A stretch of 64,000 nucleotides of DNA from Nocardioides abyssi (GCF_030412915.1 NZ_JAUHJR010000001.1:62001-126000), one strand, 5' to 3'; positions 48,643-58,189 are shown, numbered from the stretch's first letter. The notes: generated from the letters alone by a model not told the origin. Made by a program: numbers and translations.

Positions 48643-50055
48643 GTGCACCGGGTCCACGCCTTCCGCGACGACGCCCTCGCCCACCACGACGCCGTCGGCC
48701 TGGTCGACGCCCTGCGCTCGGGGGAGGTCGGCACCCGCGAGGTCGTCGACGCCGCGATCGCGCGGGTCGAGGCCGTCGACCCCGACCTCGGCGCGGTCGC
48801 CCACCGCGCCTTCGACCGGGCCCGCGCGGAGGCGCGCGACCCCCGCGGCGGCTACTTCGCCGGCGTCCCGACCTTCGTCAAGGACAACGTCGACGTCGCC
48901 GGGATGCCGACCCAGCACGGCGCCGACGCTTTCGTGGCGCGGCCGGCCCGACGCGACGGCGACCTGGCCCGGATGTACCTCGCCACCGGCCTGGTGCCGC
49001 TGGGCAAGACCCGCCTCTCGGAGTTCGGCTTCTCCCCGGCCGCCGAGCACCCGCGGCAGGGGCCGGTGCGCAACCCGTGGTCGACCGACCACACCGCCGG
49101 CGCCTCCTCGGCTGGCTCGGCCGCGCTGGTCGCCGCGGGCGCGGTGCCCATCGCGCACGCCAACGACGGCGGCGGCTCCATCCGCATCCCCGCCGCCGCG
49201 TGCGGGCTGGTCGGCCTCAAGCCCACCCGCGGCCGGCTGGCGCAGGACGCGATGCACCGGTCGATGCCGCTGCGCATCGTCGCCGACGGCGTCGTGACCC
49301 GCTCGGTGCGCGACACCGCCGCCTTCCTGCGCGAGTCCGAGCGGGTCTACCGCGCGCTGCACCTGCCACCGGTCGGCGACGTCACCCGGCCCGCTCGACG
49401 CCGGCTGCGCGTCGGGGTCGTCACGACGAACGCCGGCCGGACGGCGAGCCCCGAGGTCGCGGCCCTCACGCGGCGTACCGCCGACCTGCTCGCGGGCCTC
49501 GGCCACGCCGTCGAGGAGGCGGCCTCGCCTGCGCCCGCGTCGTTCGCCGACGACTTCCTGCTCTACTGGGGCAGCCTGGCCACCGCCATCGTGCGGACCG
49601 GACGGCTCACCCACGGCCGCTCGTGGGACGTGGAGCGCTGCGACCCGCTCACCCGCGGCCTCGACCGGCTCGCGACCCGCCAGCTGCACCGCTTGCCGGG
49701 GGCCGTCCGGCGGCTGCGCGCGACGGCGCGGGCGGCCGTGGCCTTCCACGAGCGGTACGACGTCGTGCTGAGCCCCACGCTGGCCACCACGACCCCGCGG
49801 GTCGGGCACCTCGACCCGGCCGCGGGCTACGAGCAGACGATGGCCCGGGTGCTCGACTGGGTGGCCTTCACCCCGTGGCAGAACGTCACCGGCGAGCCGG
49901 CCGTCTCCCTGCCGCTCGCGACCACCGCCGAGGGCCTCCCGCAGGGGATGATGCTGGGCGCCGGAGCCGGTCGCGAGGCGCTCCTGCTCGAGCTCGCGCT
50001 GGAGCTGGAGCAGGCCGTTCCGTTCCCCCGGATCGCCGCCGCGACGGGCTCCTGA
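48643..50055 (+). CDS. Amidase (amidase signature family)
   Basis: A 470-residue hydrolase with the Ser-cisSer-Lys triad: K80 in PTFVKDNVD, Ser near 155-156 in GASSAGSAALVAAG, and nucleophile S179 in NDGGGSIRIPA. The C-terminal part has LSPTLATTTP and PWQNVTGEPAVSLPL. It cleaves a C-N amide bond of unknown substrate. It is not part of a gatCAB cluster, so it is probably catabolic. I chose GTG 48643, with GGAGG nine bases upstream; a TTG at 48634 overlaps that site. Confidence 0.9.
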   Translation: MHRVHAFRDDALAHHDAVGLVDALRSGEVGTREVVDAAIARVEAVDPDLGAVAHRAFDRARAEARDPRGGYFAGVPTFVKDNVDVAGMPTQHGADAFVARPARRDGDLARMYLATGLVPLGKTRLSEFGFSPAAEHPRQGPVRNPWSTDHTAGASSAGSAALVAAGAVPIAHANDGGGSIRIPAAACGLVGLKPTRGRLAQDAMHRSMPLRIVADGVVTRSVRDTAAFLRESERVYRALHLPPVGDVTRPARRRLRVGVVTTNAGRTASPEVAALTRRTADLLAGLGHAVEEAASPAPASFADDFLLYWGSLATAIVRTGRLTHGRSWDVERCDPLTRGLDRLATRQLHRLPGAVRRLRATARAAVAFHERYDVVLSPTLATTTPRVGHLDPAAGYEQTMARVLDWVAFTPWQNVTGEPAVSLPLATTAEGLPQGMMLGAGAGREALLLELALELEQAVPFPRIAAATGS

Positions 50056-50075
50056 GGGCCGCTCCGCGGCCGATT

Positions 50076-50103
50076 TTGTGGTCCCGACCGACGTCTGTAT
50101 GGT
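50076..50103 (+). promoter_or_regulatory. Promoter of the tRNA-Thr/tRNA-Met/rpmG transcript
   Basis: TTGTGG (50076-50081) and TATGGT (50098-50103), 16 bases apart, lie just before tRNA-Thr, with transcription predicted to begin a few bases before the tRNA. Confidence 0.55.
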
Positions 50104-50114
50104 TCTCCGTCGTT

Positions 50115-50187
50115 GCCCCTTTAGCTCAGTCGGCAGAGCGTCTCCATGGTAAGGAGAAGGTCTACGGTTCGATTCCGTAAAGGGGCT
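50115..50187 (+). tRNA. tRNA-Thr (GGT)
   Basis: A 73-nt cloverleaf. The acceptor GCCCCTT (50115-50121) pairs with AAGGGGC (50180-50186), and the discriminator is T. D arm GCTCAGTCGGCAGAGC; anticodon loop ATGGTAA gives anticodon GGT; T arm ACGGTTCGATTCCGT. CCA is not encoded. Confidence 0.96.
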
Positions 50188-50243
50188 CTGGGAAGCGGGA
50201 TTGCGTCGGCCGGGTAATCTGGTCGACGCACCCCTGTCCCGGT

Positions 50244-50317
50244 GGCGGGGTAGCTCAGGTGGTTAGAGCACACGGCTCATAATCGTGGTGTCGCGGGTTC
50301 GAGTCCCGCCCCCGCTA
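50244..50317 (+). tRNA. tRNA-Met (CAT), elongator type
   Basis: A 74-nt cloverleaf. The acceptor GGCGGGG (50244-50250) pairs with CCCCGCT (50310-50316) with a G-T at the first pair, and discriminator A. Anticodon CAT is at 50278-50280 in the loop CTCATAA. T stem GCGGG/CCCGC around TTCGAGT. The A1-type initiator features are absent, so this is the elongator. Confidence 0.93.
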
Positions 50318-50388
50318 CTGAAGAACCACCGCTGATCCGCAGTCAGCACCGCGCAGCACTGCAGCACCCCGACCCAGAAGGACTTCCC

Positions 50389-50559
50389 GTGGCCTCCAAG
50401 AGCTCCGACGTTCGCCCCAAGATCACGCTCGCCTGTGTCGAGTGCAAGGAGCGCAACTACATCACGAAGAAGAACCGCCGCAACGACCCCGACCGGCTCG
50501 AGCTGGCGAAGTTCTGCCCCCGGTGCCGCACGCACCAGGCGCACCGCGAGACCCGCTGA
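50389..50559 (+). CDS. rpmG: Large ribosomal subunit protein bL33
   Basis: A 56-residue ribosomal protein with the zinc-ribbon cysteines C16, C19, C43 and C46 (CVEC and CPRC), so it is the C-plus, zinc-binding form. The sequence [19 protein letters not shown] is typical. GTG 50389 follows AAGGA. It sits after tRNA-Met, as in mycobacteria and Streptomyces. A terminator follows at 50599. Confidence 0.96.
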   Translation: MASKSSDVRPKITLACVECKERNYITKKNRRNDPDRLELAKFCPRCRTHQAHRETR

Positions 50560-50598
50560 CCCCAGCGCGGCACCCCGCGGTTCCACCGCACTCCACGC

Positions 50599-50628
50599 AC
50601 GACCCGTCCGGACCTCCGGGCGGGTCGT
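50599..50628 (+). terminator. Terminator after rpmG
   Basis: Stem ACGACCCGTCCGG / CCGGGCGGGTCGT (one G-T pair) with an ACCT loop, followed by TCGTCGTTCC, 39 bases after the rpmG stop. Confidence 0.8.
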
Positions 50629-50746
50629 TCGTCGTTCCCGGAGGCGGCATCGGCCCGGGGGACCGCCCGCTCGTCGTGGTCTCGCTTGGTCCCCCTCGGC
50701 TGACCGCGTCCGCCCCCGATGACCACGGCGGGTTAGGGTCGGCCGC

Positions 50747-51148
50747 ATGCCGGTCGACGCCTCGCTCGTGGGACGGACCTACCCGCCCACACGGCCCTAC
50801 CCGGTCTCCGAGGCGAAGGTGCGCGAGCTCGCCGCGACCACCGGCGCCGACTGGGACGGCGGCCCCGTGCCGCCGACGTTCCCGATCCTGTTGGCCTTCG
50901 AGGCGATGAACGCCTTCCTGGAGGCCGAGGGCGTCGAGCTCGCCCGGATCGTCCACGGCGACCAGAAGTTCCGCTACGAGCGCCCGCTGCGGGTCGGCGA
51001 CGTGCTGACCGCCGCGCTCACCGTCGCCAGCGTCCGCTCGATCGGCGGCAACGACGTCATCGGCACCACCAGCGAGGTCCGCGACGCCGACGGCGCGCTG
51101 GTCTGCGCGACGAGCGCGACGCTCGTCCACCGGGGCGGTGCGGCATGA
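50747..51148 (+). CDS. hadA: MaoC-type dehydratase subunit, HadA-like
   Basis: A 133-residue hot-dog-fold protein similar to HadA, the N-terminal half-type FAS1-like dehydratase subunit. It has VGRTYPPTRPYPVSEAKVRELA, PPTFPILLAFEAMN and VHGDQKFRYERPLRVGDVLTAALTV. In mycobacteria HadA pairs with HadB for 3-hydroxyacyl dehydration in FAS II. This actinobacterium is not expected to make mycolates, so the substrate may be an ordinary acyl chain. The stop overlaps hadB (ATGA). The order rpmG-hadA-hadB matches M. tuberculosis. Confidence 0.85.
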   Translation: MPVDASLVGRTYPPTRPYPVSEAKVRELAATTGADWDGGPVPPTFPILLAFEAMNAFLEAEGVELARIVHGDQKFRYERPLRVGDVLTAALTVASVRSIGGNDVIGTTSEVRDADGALVCATSATLVHRGGAA

Positions 51149-51543
51149 CGCTCGAGGCCGGCACCACCCTCCCGACGCAGACCTTCGTGGTGCGTCGCGC
51201 CGACCTGGTGCGGTACGCCGGCGCCTCGGGCGACCTCAACCCGATCCACTGGTCCGACCGGGTCGCCATGGCGGTCGGCCTGCCCGGCGTCATCGCCCAC
51301 GGCATGTACACCCTCGCCCTGGCCGCCCGCGCCGTCGCGACGTGGACCGACGACGCCGAGGTGCTCGAGCTCGGCGCGAAGTTCACCGCCCCCGTCGTCG
51401 TCCCTGACGACGACACCGGCGTGAGCGTCGAGGTGGCCGGCGAGGTGGCCTCGGTCGAGGACGGCCGCGCCACGCTGCGGCTCACGGTCACCAGCGAGGG
51501 GCAGAAGGTGCTCGGGATGCCGAAGGCCGTCGTCCGTGCCTGA
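51145..51543 (+). CDS. hadB: MaoC-type dehydratase subunit, HadB-like
   Basis: A 132-residue hot-dog-fold (R)-hydratase. The catalytic motif YAGASGDLNPIHWSD carries the Asp and His used to remove water from 3-hydroxyacyl substrates; GVIAHGMYTLALAARAV follows. It supplies the active site for the HadA partner. ATG 51145 overlaps the hadA stop; the stop overlaps murB by eight bases. The active residues are intact. Confidence 0.9.
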   Translation: MTLEAGTTLPTQTFVVRRADLVRYAGASGDLNPIHWSDRVAMAVGLPGVIAHGMYTLALAARAVATWTDDAEVLELGAKFTAPVVVPDDDTGVSVEVAGEVASVEDGRATLRLTVTSEGQKVLGMPKAVVRA

Positions 51544-52573
51544 CGCCCCGCCCACCGGGTCGAGGCTGCTGCGCGACCACACGACGCTGCGGCTGGGTGG
51601 CCCGGCGGCCGAGCTCGTCGTGGCCACCACCGACGACGAGCTGGTGGCGGCCCTCGACACCGACGGGCCCGTGCTGGTCCTCGGCGGCGGCAGCAACCTC
51701 GTCGTCGCCGACGAGGGCTTCGCCGGCCGGGTCGTGAAGGTCGCCACGACCGGCATCACCCCCGACACCGAGGACGACGACCCGTCCTGCGGCGGCGTGC
51801 TCGTCACGGTCGCCGCGGGGGAGTCGTGGGACCACCTGGTCGAGGTCGCCGTCGAGCGCGGCTGGGTCGGCGTCGAGGCGCTCTCCGGCATCCCCGGCTC
51901 GGTCGGCGCGACGCCGGTGCAGAACGTCGGCGCCTACGGCCAGGAGGTCGCCCAGACCATCGCCTCGGTCCGCGTCTGGGACCGCGTGCTGCGCGGCGTG
52001 CGCACCTTCGCCAACGCCGAGTGCCAGTTCTCCTACCGCCACTCCCGGTTCAAGGCCGACCCCGGCCGCCACGTCGTCCTCTCGGTCACCTTCCAGCTGC
52101 GCCAGGGCACGCTCGGCGCCCCGGTGCAGTACGCCGAGCTGGCCCGCGCCCTCGGTGTCGACATCGGCGGGCGGGCGTCGCTGCGCGAGGTGCGCGAGGC
52201 CGTCCTCGGCCTGCGCCGTGGCAAGGGGATGGTCCTCGACGACGCCGACCCCGACACGTGGAGCGCCGGCTCGTTCTTCACCAACCCGATCGTCCCCGCC
52301 GGGCAGGTCCCCGACGGCGCGCCCGCCTGGCCCGCCGGCGACGGCCTGGTCAAGACCTCGGCCGCCTGGCTGATCGACCACGCCGGCTTCGGCAAGGGGT
52401 ACGCCGCTGGCCGGGTCTCCCTGTCGACCAAGCACGCCCTGGCGCTCACCAACCGGGGCGGGGCCACCACCGAGGAGCTGCTCGCGCTGGCCCGCGAGGT
52501 GCGCGACGGCGTCCACGCGGCGTACGGCATCCGGCTGGTGAACGAGCCCGTCCTCGTCGGCTGCGAGCTCTAG
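51536..52573 (+). CDS. murB: UDP-N-acetylenolpyruvoylglucosamine reductase
   Basis: A 345-residue FAD enzyme that reduces enolpyruvyl-UDP-GlcNAc to UDP-MurNAc in peptidoglycan synthesis. It has TTLRLGGPAAELVVATTDDEL, VLGGGSNLVVADEGF (FAD site), GIPGSVGATPVQNVGAYGQEV, YRHSRFK, and SAGSFFTNPIV, which holds the catalytic Ser; the final VNEPVLVG is usual. The GTG start is inside hadB. It ends the rightward block, and convergent repeats follow. Confidence 0.95.
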   Translation: MPDAPPTGSRLLRDHTTLRLGGPAAELVVATTDDELVAALDTDGPVLVLGGGSNLVVADEGFAGRVVKVATTGITPDTEDDDPSCGGVLVTVAAGESWDHLVEVAVERGWVGVEALSGIPGSVGATPVQNVGAYGQEVAQTIASVRVWDRVLRGVRTFANAECQFSYRHSRFKADPGRHVVLSVTFQLRQGTLGAPVQYAELARALGVDIGGRASLREVREAVLGLRRGKGMVLDDADPDTWSAGSFFTNPIVPAGQVPDGAPAWPAGDGLVKTSAAWLIDHAGFGKGYAAGRVSLSTKHALALTNRGGATTEELLALAREVRDGVHAAYGIRLVNEPVLVGCEL

Positions 52574-52587
52574 CCCGCTCCGCCCCC

Positions 52588-52792
52588 CACTTCGCGGCCA
52601 TCCCTCCCGCTCCCCGGCCGCTGCGTTGGCCGTGAAGCGTGAGCATCCCAAGTTCACTTGGGGTCCACGGGACTCCGCGGCCTTCTCTCCCACTCCGCGG
52701 CCTTCTCTCCCACTCCGCGGCCATCTCTCACGCTCCCCGGCCGATGCGTTGGCCGCGAAGCGTGAGCATCCCAAGTTAACCTGGGATCCACG
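52588..52792. repeat. Two 82-bp repeats with operator-like palindromes between convergent genes
   Basis: Copies at 52588-52669 and 52711-52792 are both 82 bases long. Each contains CTCCCCGGCC, GCGTTGGCCG and a palindrome (CCCAAGT-TC-ACTTGGG at 52647-52662; ATCCCAAGTT...CCTGGGAT at 52768-52787). A 20-base unit, CACTCCGCGGCCTTCTCTCC, repeats between them and into copy two. It fills the gap between the murB and add 3' ends, where it may act as a terminator. No gene. Confidence 0.8.
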
Positions 52793-52810
52793 CACCCCTC
52801 CCGGGCCGGA

Positions 52811-53887
52811 TCAGCTGGCCAACCACGCATCCACACCGGCGAGACCGGCGGCGACGACGTCGGAGGGGGCGCGGGAGGCGCGGAAGGACATCCGGGCGAG
52901 CTCGGCGAGCGTGGCGTCGGGGAGGTCGTGAGCGGCCCGCATCGTGGCGTACTGGCCGGCGAGGCGGGAGCCGAAGAGCAGCGGGTCGTCGGCGCCGAGC
53001 GCGACCGTGGCCCCGGCCGCGAGCAGCGTGGGCAGCGGCACCGAGGTGAGGTCGGAGTAGACGCCGAGGGCGACGTTCGAGACCGGGCACACCTCCAGCG
53101 CGACGCCGGAGGCCACGACCCGCTCGAGGACGGCCGGGTCCTCCGCCGAGCGGACCCCGTGGCCGAGCCGGTCGGCGTGCAGTTCGTCGAGGCAGACCCG
53201 CACGTGCTCGGGGCCGCGCAGCTCACCGCCGTGCGGGACGAGCGCCAGCCCGGCCCGCTCGGCGATCGAGAACGCACGGGCGAACTCGCCGGTGCTCCCG
53301 CGCCGCTCGTCGTTGGACAGCCCGAAGCCGACCACCCCGCGGCCGGCGTACTGCGCGGCCAGCCGAGCCAGCGTGCGGGCGTCGAGCGGGTGCCGGGTCC
53401 GGTTGGCGGCGACGACCAGCGCGATGCCCAGCCCGGTCGACCGGGAGGCGTCCGCGACGGCGTCCAGCACCAGGTCGGTGAAGGCCGTGACACCGCCGAA
53501 CCGCGCGGCGTACCCGCTCGGGTCGACCTGGATCTCCAGCCACCGGCCGCCGTCGGTGACGTCGTCCTCGGCGGCCTCCCGCACCAGACGCCGCACGTCG
53601 TCCTCGGTGCGCAGCACCGACCGCGCGACGTCGTAGAGCCGCTGGAAGCGGAACCAGCCCTTCTCGTCGGCCGCGCTCAGCTGCGGCGGCCACTCCGAGA
53701 CGAGCTGGTCGGGCAGCCGGATCCCGTCGCGCTCCGCCAGCTCCAGGAGCGTCGCGTGCCGCATCGAGCCGGTGAAGTGCAGGTGCAGGTGCGCCTTGGG
53801 CAGCGCACGCACGGCCCGCGGGACGGGCGCACCAGCACCAGCGACGTCACCGGCGGAGCCGGCGGGGCGGTCGGTGGGAGGGATCAA
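52811..53887 (-). CDS. add: Adenosine deaminase family protein
   Basis: A 358-residue TIM-barrel deaminase. The zinc motif [12 protein letters not shown] (H33, H35), then [27 protein letters not shown] and GADDPLLFG follow the order of adenosine deaminase. It probably converts adenosine to inosine in purine salvage, although adenine or other nucleoside deaminases of this family are possible. ATG 53887 overlaps the aspC stop (ATGA), so it is translationally coupled. Confidence 0.88.
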   Translation of the reverse strand: MIPPTDRPAGSAGDVAGAGAPVPRAVRALPKAHLHLHFTGSMRHATLLELAERDGIRLPDQLVSEWPPQLSAADEKGWFRFQRLYDVARSVLRTEDDVRRLVREAAEDDVTDGGRWLEIQVDPSGYAARFGGVTAFTDLVLDAVADASRSTGLGIALVVAANRTRHPLDARTLARLAAQYAGRGVVGFGLSNDERRGSTGEFARAFSIAERAGLALVPHGGELRGPEHVRVCLDELHADRLGHGVRSAEDPAVLERVVASGVALEVCPVSNVALGVYSDLTSVPLPTLLAAGATVALGADDPLLFGSRLAGQYATMRAAHDLPDATLAELARMSFRASRAPSDVVAAGLAGVDAWLAS

Positions 53888-55134
53888 GCGAAGAGCTTCT
53901 GCAGCCGCGAGATGCCCTCGACGAGGTCGTCGTCCCCGAGCGCGTAGGAGAGCCGCAGGTAGCCGGGCGACCCGAACGCCTCACCGGGCACGACCGCGAC
54001 CTCGGCCTTCTCAAGGATGTATTCCGCGAGGTCCACCGAGGAGTCGATGACCCGGCCGTCGTAGGTCCTGCCGAGCAGCCCCTTGACCGAGGGGTAGGCG
54101 TAGAACGCGCCGGTCGGCATCGGGCACAGCACGCCGTCGATCTCGTTGAGCATCGACACGATGGTCTGCCGGCGGCGGTCGAAGGCGGTCTTCATCTCCT
54201 CAACGGCGGCCAGGTCGCCCTCGATCGCGGCGAGCGCGGCGCGCTGGGAGACGTTGGCGACGTTGGACGTCGCGTGCGACTGCAGGTTGCCGGCGGCCTT
54301 GACGATGTCCTTCGGGCCGATGATCCAGCCCACGCGCCAGCCGGTCATCGCGTAGGTCTTCGCGACGCCGTTGACGACGACGGTGTGCTCGGCCAGCTCG
54401 GGGCACAGCACCGGCAGCGAGCCGGTCTCGGTGCGGGTGCCGTCGGCGGCGTCGTAGACGAGGTGCTCGTAGATCTCGTCGGTCAGCACCCACAGCCCGT
54501 GCTCCTCGACCCACGCGCCGATCGCCCGGATCTCGTCGGCGCTGTAGACCGCGCCGGTCGGGTTGGAGGGGGAGACGAACAGCAGCACCTTGGTGTGTGC
54601 GGTGCGCGCGGCCTCGAGCTGCGCGACGGTGACCTTGTAGTCCTGGGTCTCGTCGGCGAGCACCTCGACCGGTACGCCGCCGGCCAGCCGGATCGACTCG
54701 GGGTAGGTGGTCCAGTACGGCGCGGGCACGATCACCTCGTCGCCCGGGTCGAGCATCGCGGCGAACGCCTCGTAGATCGCCTGCTTGCCACCGTTGGTGA
54801 CCAGCACCTGGGCGGGCTCGACCTCGTAGCCGCTGTCGCGGCGGGTCTTCTCGGCGATCGCCTTCTTCAGCTCCGGCAGGCCGCCGGCCGGGGTGTAGCG
54901 GTGGTTGCGCGGGTCGCGACACGCCTCGACCGCGGCCTCGACGATGTAGTCGGGGGTGGGGAAGTCCGGCTCGCCGGCGCCGAAGCCGATCACCGGGCGG
55001 CCCTCGGCCTTGAGCGCCTTGGCCTTCGCGTCGACCTTCAGCGTCGCGGACTCCGCGATCGCGCCGACGCGCTGGGACACGGGGCGCTCGCGCGGGCTGG
55101 TGGTGGGGTCGGGCCGGCCGGGCTGGGAGGTCAT
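53884..55134 (-). CDS. aspC: Pyridoxal-phosphate aminotransferase (aspartate-type)
   Basis: A 416-residue class I/II aminotransferase. It has [53 protein letters not shown] and the lysine motif [16 protein letters not shown] that binds PLP; the ending [18 protein letters not shown] is standard for aspartate aminotransferases of this subfamily. ATG 55134 gives [10 protein letters not shown]; longer in-frame starts run over tRNA-Trp. The Streptomyces order aspC-secE-nusG agrees. Substrate specificity is inferred. Confidence 0.92.
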   Translation of the reverse strand: MTSQPGRPDPTTSPRERPVSQRVGAIAESATLKVDAKAKALKAEGRPVIGFGAGEPDFPTPDYIVEAAVEACRDPRNHRYTPAGGLPELKKAIAEKTRRDSGYEVEPAQVLVTNGGKQAIYEAFAAMLDPGDEVIVPAPYWTTYPESIRLAGGVPVEVLADETQDYKVTVAQLEAARTAHTKVLLFVSPSNPTGAVYSADEIRAIGAWVEEHGLWVLTDEIYEHLVYDAADGTRTETGSLPVLCPELAEHTVVVNGVAKTYAMTGWRVGWIIGPKDIVKAAGNLQSHATSNVANVSQRAALAAIEGDLAAVEEMKTAFDRRRQTIVSMLNEIDGVLCPMPTGAFYAYPSVKGLLGRTYDGRVIDSSVDLAEYILEKAEVAVVPGEAFGSPGYLRLSYALGDDDLVEGISRLQKLFA

Positions 55135-55211
55135 GCGCCCCATCGTAGGGGCGGTGGGCAGCCGGGCCCGAGGCTGTTTCGGCTCCGGACCCACGGCCGA
55201 GCGGCGGCAGT

Positions 55212-55242
55212 TTGGACTCCGCCTCGGTGGACCACGTAGACT
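55212..55242 (+). promoter_or_regulatory. Promoter of tRNA-Trp/secE/nusG
   Basis: TTGGAC (55212-55217) and TAGACT (55237-55242), 19 bases apart, precede tRNA-Trp by about 50 bases. The spacing is at the long end of the usual range. Confidence 0.4.
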
Positions 55243-55292
55243 CCACCCCTGGTGGTCTCTCCCCATGCTTCGGCATGCCCCGGATCCACCGG

Positions 55293-55365
55293 AGGGCACT
55301 AGCTCAACTGGCAGAGCATCGGTCTCCAAAACCGAAGGTTGGGGGTTCAAGTCCCTCGTGCCCTG
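55293..55365 (+). tRNA. tRNA-Trp (CCA)
   Basis: A 73-nt cloverleaf. The acceptor AGGGCAC (55293-55299) pairs with GTGCCCT (55358-55364), discriminator G. Anticodon CCA lies at 55326-55328 in the loop CTCCAAA. T loop TTCAAGT. It lies directly upstream of secE, as in most actinobacteria. Confidence 0.96.
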
Positions 55366-55427
55366 CAGATCGACTGCAGATCCCAGAGATCGACAGCACC
55401 ACACATGATCGAGAAGAGGTGACCGGC

Positions 55428-55679
55428 GTGTCGGACAGCAACGCCGTCCGCGGGACCCGTGAGGACAAGGCCGACAAGCCGCGCACGGGCCCGGCGACGT
55501 TCTACCGCCAGGTTGTCGCCGAGCTGCGCAAGGTCGTCTACCCGACCCAGGAGCAGCTGGTCACCTACTTCCTGGTGGTCCTGGTCTTCGTCCTCTTCAT
55601 GATGGCGCTCGTCTCGCTGCTCGACCTCGGCTTCGGCCAGCTGGCCTTCGAGGTCTTCGCCGGCGGCGGCGACCAGTGA
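55428..55679 (+). CDS. secE: Preprotein translocase subunit SecE
   Basis: An 83-residue SecE with one transmembrane helix. A charged N-terminal part ([35 protein letters not shown]) contains the family amphipathic helix and VxYPT motif, followed by [21 protein letters not shown]. It belongs to the SecYEG channel. AGAGG eight bases before GTG 55428 supports the start; upstream in-frame codons overlap tRNA-Trp. Confidence 0.95.
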   Translation: MSDSNAVRGTREDKADKPRTGPATFYRQVVAELRKVVYPTQEQLVTYFLVVLVFVLFMMALVSLLDLGFGQLAFEVFAGGGDQ

Positions 55680-55737
55680 CCCGGTCCGGCCCGCGCCGGA
55701 CCCAGACCCACCTGACGACCAACTGATGGAGCAGCAC

Positions 55738-56661
55738 GTGTCCGAGCAGTACGACGAGACCGAGGCGACCCCGACGGCGGACGAGCCGTCGCTGGAGGAC
55801 GTCTTCGGCCAGCCCGACGAGGGCTCGGAGGTCGAGCTGGACCCGGCGCTCGACACCGAGGTCACCGACGAGGACACCGACGAGGCCATGGGCCTCGACA
55901 CGGACCTGCCCACGGCCGAGGAGGTCGAGGCCGCGCACGACGCCGACGCCGCCGAGTCCCCGGACGACGCCGACGCCGACGGGGAGGGTGCTGAGGACGA
56001 CGAGGCCGAGGCCGCCGACGACGAGGCCGACGACCCGCTCGAGGCGTTCCGCCGCGAGCTGTGGGCCAAGCCGGGCGACTGGTTCGTCGTGCACACCTAC
56101 TCCGGCATGGAGAACCGGGTGAAGTCGAACCTGGAGAACCGCATCATCTCCTTGAACATGGAGGACTACATCCACGAGATCGTGGTCCCCACCGAGGAGG
56201 TCGCGGAGATCAAGAACGGCCAGCGCAAGATGGTCAAGCGGACCGTCCTGCCCGGCTACGTGCTCGTGCGCATGGACCTCACCGACGAGTCGTGGGCCGC
56301 CGTGCGGCACACCCCGTCGGTGACCGGCTTCGTCGGCCACAGCCACCAGCCGGTGCCGCTGAGCATGACCGAGGTCGAGAACATGCTGGCCCCCGCCGTC
56401 GTGGCCCGGGCCGAGGCCGAGGCCGCTGCCGCCGGCACCGCCGCGCCGGCCAGCGCCGGCTCGACCACCGCGAAGAAGCCCGTCGAGGTCGCCGACTTCG
56501 ACGTCTCCGACTCGGTCATGGTCGTCGACGGCCCGTTCGCCACGCTGCACGCCACGATCACCGAGATCAACGCCGAGTCCCAGCGGGTCAAGGCGCTCGT
56601 GGAGATCTTCGGCCGCGAGACCCCCGTCGAGCTGTCCTTCAGCCAGATCCAGCGCGTCTGA
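55738..56661 (+). CDS. nusG: Transcription termination/antitermination protein NusG
   Basis: A 307-residue NusG with a long acidic N-terminal extension (about 100 residues, rich in Glu, Asp, Ala) before the NGN domain: [22 protein letters not shown] and [24 protein letters not shown]. The KOW domain then carries [21 protein letters not shown]. The Ala-rich linker near 225-235 is also typical of actinobacterial NusG. I chose GTG 55738 (GGAG seven bases upstream); ATG 55726 would add four residues. It binds RNA polymerase. Confidence 0.95.
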   Translation: MSEQYDETEATPTADEPSLEDVFGQPDEGSEVELDPALDTEVTDEDTDEAMGLDTDLPTAEEVEAAHDADAAESPDDADADGEGAEDDEAEAADDEADDPLEAFRRELWAKPGDWFVVHTYSGMENRVKSNLENRIISLNMEDYIHEIVVPTEEVAEIKNGQRKMVKRTVLPGYVLVRMDLTDESWAAVRHTPSVTGFVGHSHQPVPLSMTEVENMLAPAVVARAEAEAAAAGTAAPASAGSTTAKKPVEVADFDVSDSVMVVDGPFATLHATITEINAESQRVKALVEIFGRETPVELSFSQIQRV

Positions 56662-56689
56662 GACGGAGCTCCGCTCCGGCTCAGACCCG

Positions 56690-56750
56690 CGCTGGGGTCG
56701 AGCGAGCGCCACGGCTGAGGGACGAAGCCGTGACGCGCGTGTCGAGACCG
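56690..56750. repeat. Palindromic repeat element between nusG and rplK
   Basis: CGCTGGGGTCGAGCGAGCG...CGTGTCGAGACCG with a GCCACGGCT/AGCCGTGAC internal stem is a fifth variant of the dispersed element. The 268-base gap also has hairpins GTTGC-TCGC-GCAAC (56855) and GAGGACG-ACGTA-CGTCCTC (about 56880-56898), possibly part of an rplK leader. No gene. Confidence 0.7.
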
Positions 56751-56929
56751 ACGGCAGTCGTCCGCGGCTGACGGACGCCAGACACCCGGGCTGGGCCCAG
56801 GAGTCCGGATACCACGATTTCCACAGACCGAGCACCACGCCGCACAATGGTGCGGTTGCTCGCGCAACAGCAGGTGGCAGAGGACGACGTACGTCCTCGT
56901 CATGACCACGGAAGAGAAAGAGACAGAGC

Positions 56930-57358
56930 ATGCCTCCCAAGAAGAAGATCGCCGCACTGGTCAAGGTGCAGCTCCAGGCCGGTGCCGCGACGCCGGCCCC
57001 GCCGGTCGGTACCGCCCTCGGTCCGCACGGCGTGAACATCATGGAGTTCTGCAAGGCGTACAACGCCCAGACCGAGTCCATGCGCGGCAACGTGATCCCC
57101 GTCGAGATCACGATCTACGAGGACCGCAGCTTCACCTTCATCACGAAGACCCCGCCGGCCGCGGAGCTCATCAAGAAGGCCGCCGGCCTGCAGAAGGGCT
57201 CGGGCGTCCCGCACAAGGAGAAGGTCGGCAAGCTGACCAAGGACCAGGTCCGCGAGATCGCGCAGACCAAGCTGCCCGACCTCAACGCCAACGACATCGA
57301 GGCCGCGATGAAGATCGTCGAGGGCACCGCTCGCTCCATGGGCGTCACCACCGACTGA
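56930..57358 (+). CDS. rplK: Large ribosomal subunit protein uL11
   Basis: A 142-residue ribosomal protein with all standard features: [50 protein letters not shown] and RSMGVTT. It binds 23S rRNA in the GTPase-associated centre. ATG 56930 follows AGAGAAAGAGACAGAG. It pairs with rplA 111 bases on. Confidence 0.98.
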   Translation: MPPKKKIAALVKVQLQAGAATPAPPVGTALGPHGVNIMEFCKAYNAQTESMRGNVIPVEITIYEDRSFTFITKTPPAAELIKKAAGLQKGSGVPHKEKVGKLTKDQVREIAQTKLPDLNANDIEAAMKIVEGTARSMGVTTD

Positions 57359-57469
57359 CCTCCCGCCGGCCCTCGGGTCGGCACCGCCTCCTCGCAGGCA
57401 CTCCGCACACATCCCGTGGCAGGGCCGCGCTGGCCCACCTGACCACACTGGAAGAGAAGAGACCCAGAC

Positions 57470-58189
57470 ATGCAGCGCAGCAAGACCTACCGCGCAGCGG
57501 CGGACACGTTCGACAAGGACGAGCTCCACGCCCCGCTCCACGCGATCAAGATCGCCAAGACCACCTCGAAGAAGAAGTTCGACGAGACCGTCGACGTCGT
57601 CATGCGCCTGGGCGTCGACCCGCGCAAGGCCGACCAGATGGTCCGCGGCACGGTCAACCTGCCCCACGGCACCGGCAAGACCGCCAAGGTCCTGGTGTTC
57701 GCGAACGGCGACAAGGCCGAGGCCGCCCGTGAGGCCGGCGCCGACGTCGTCGGGGGCGACGAGCTGATCGAGAAGGTCGCCGGCGGCTGGCTCGACTTCG
57801 ACGCCGTCGTCGCGACGCCCGACATGATGGGCAAGGTCGGTCGCCTGGGCCGCGTGCTCGGCCCCCGTGGCCTCATGCCGAACCCGAAGACCGGCACCGT
57901 GACGCCGGACGTGGCCAAGGCCGTGACCGACATCAAGGGCGGCAAGATCGAGTTCCGCGTGGACCGCCACGCCAACCTGCACTTCATCATCGGCAAGGCC
58001 TCGTTCTCCGAGGCCCAGCTCGCGGAGAACTACGCCGCGGCGCTGGAGGAGGTCCTCCGCCTCAAGCCGGCCAGCTCCAAGGGTCGCTACGTCAAGAAGG
58101 TCACCGTCTCCACGACGATGGGCCCGGGCATCCAGGTGGACCCGAACCGCACCAAGAACGTCGCGCAGGAGGACGAGGCCTCGGCCTGA
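57470..58189 (+). CDS. rplA: Large ribosomal subunit protein uL1
   Basis: A 239-residue ribosomal protein with the L1 core motif [48 protein letters not shown] and [18 protein letters not shown]. The order rplK-rplA is the bacterial standard. GGAAGAGAAGAGACC precedes ATG 57470. A terminator lies 21 bases after the stop. Confidence 0.98.
   Translation: MQRSKTYRAAADTFDKDELHAPLHAIKIAKTTSKKKFDETVDVVMRLGVDPRKADQMVRGTVNLPHGTGKTAKVLVFANGDKAEAAREAGADVVGGDELIEKVAGGWLDFDAVVATPDMMGKVGRLGRVLGPRGLMPNPKTGTVTPDVAKAVTDIKGGKIEFRVDRHANLHFIIGKASFSEAQLAENYAAALEEVLRLKPASSKGRYVKKVTVSTTMGPGIQVDPNRTKNVAQEDEASA

Noticed and set aside
52588..52792. CRISPR array
   Set aside because: There are only two long copies with related, not unique, spacers and no cas genes nearby.
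55212..55427. Longer secE frame
   Set aside because: It would translate through tRNA-Trp; GTG 55428 has its own ribosome-binding site.
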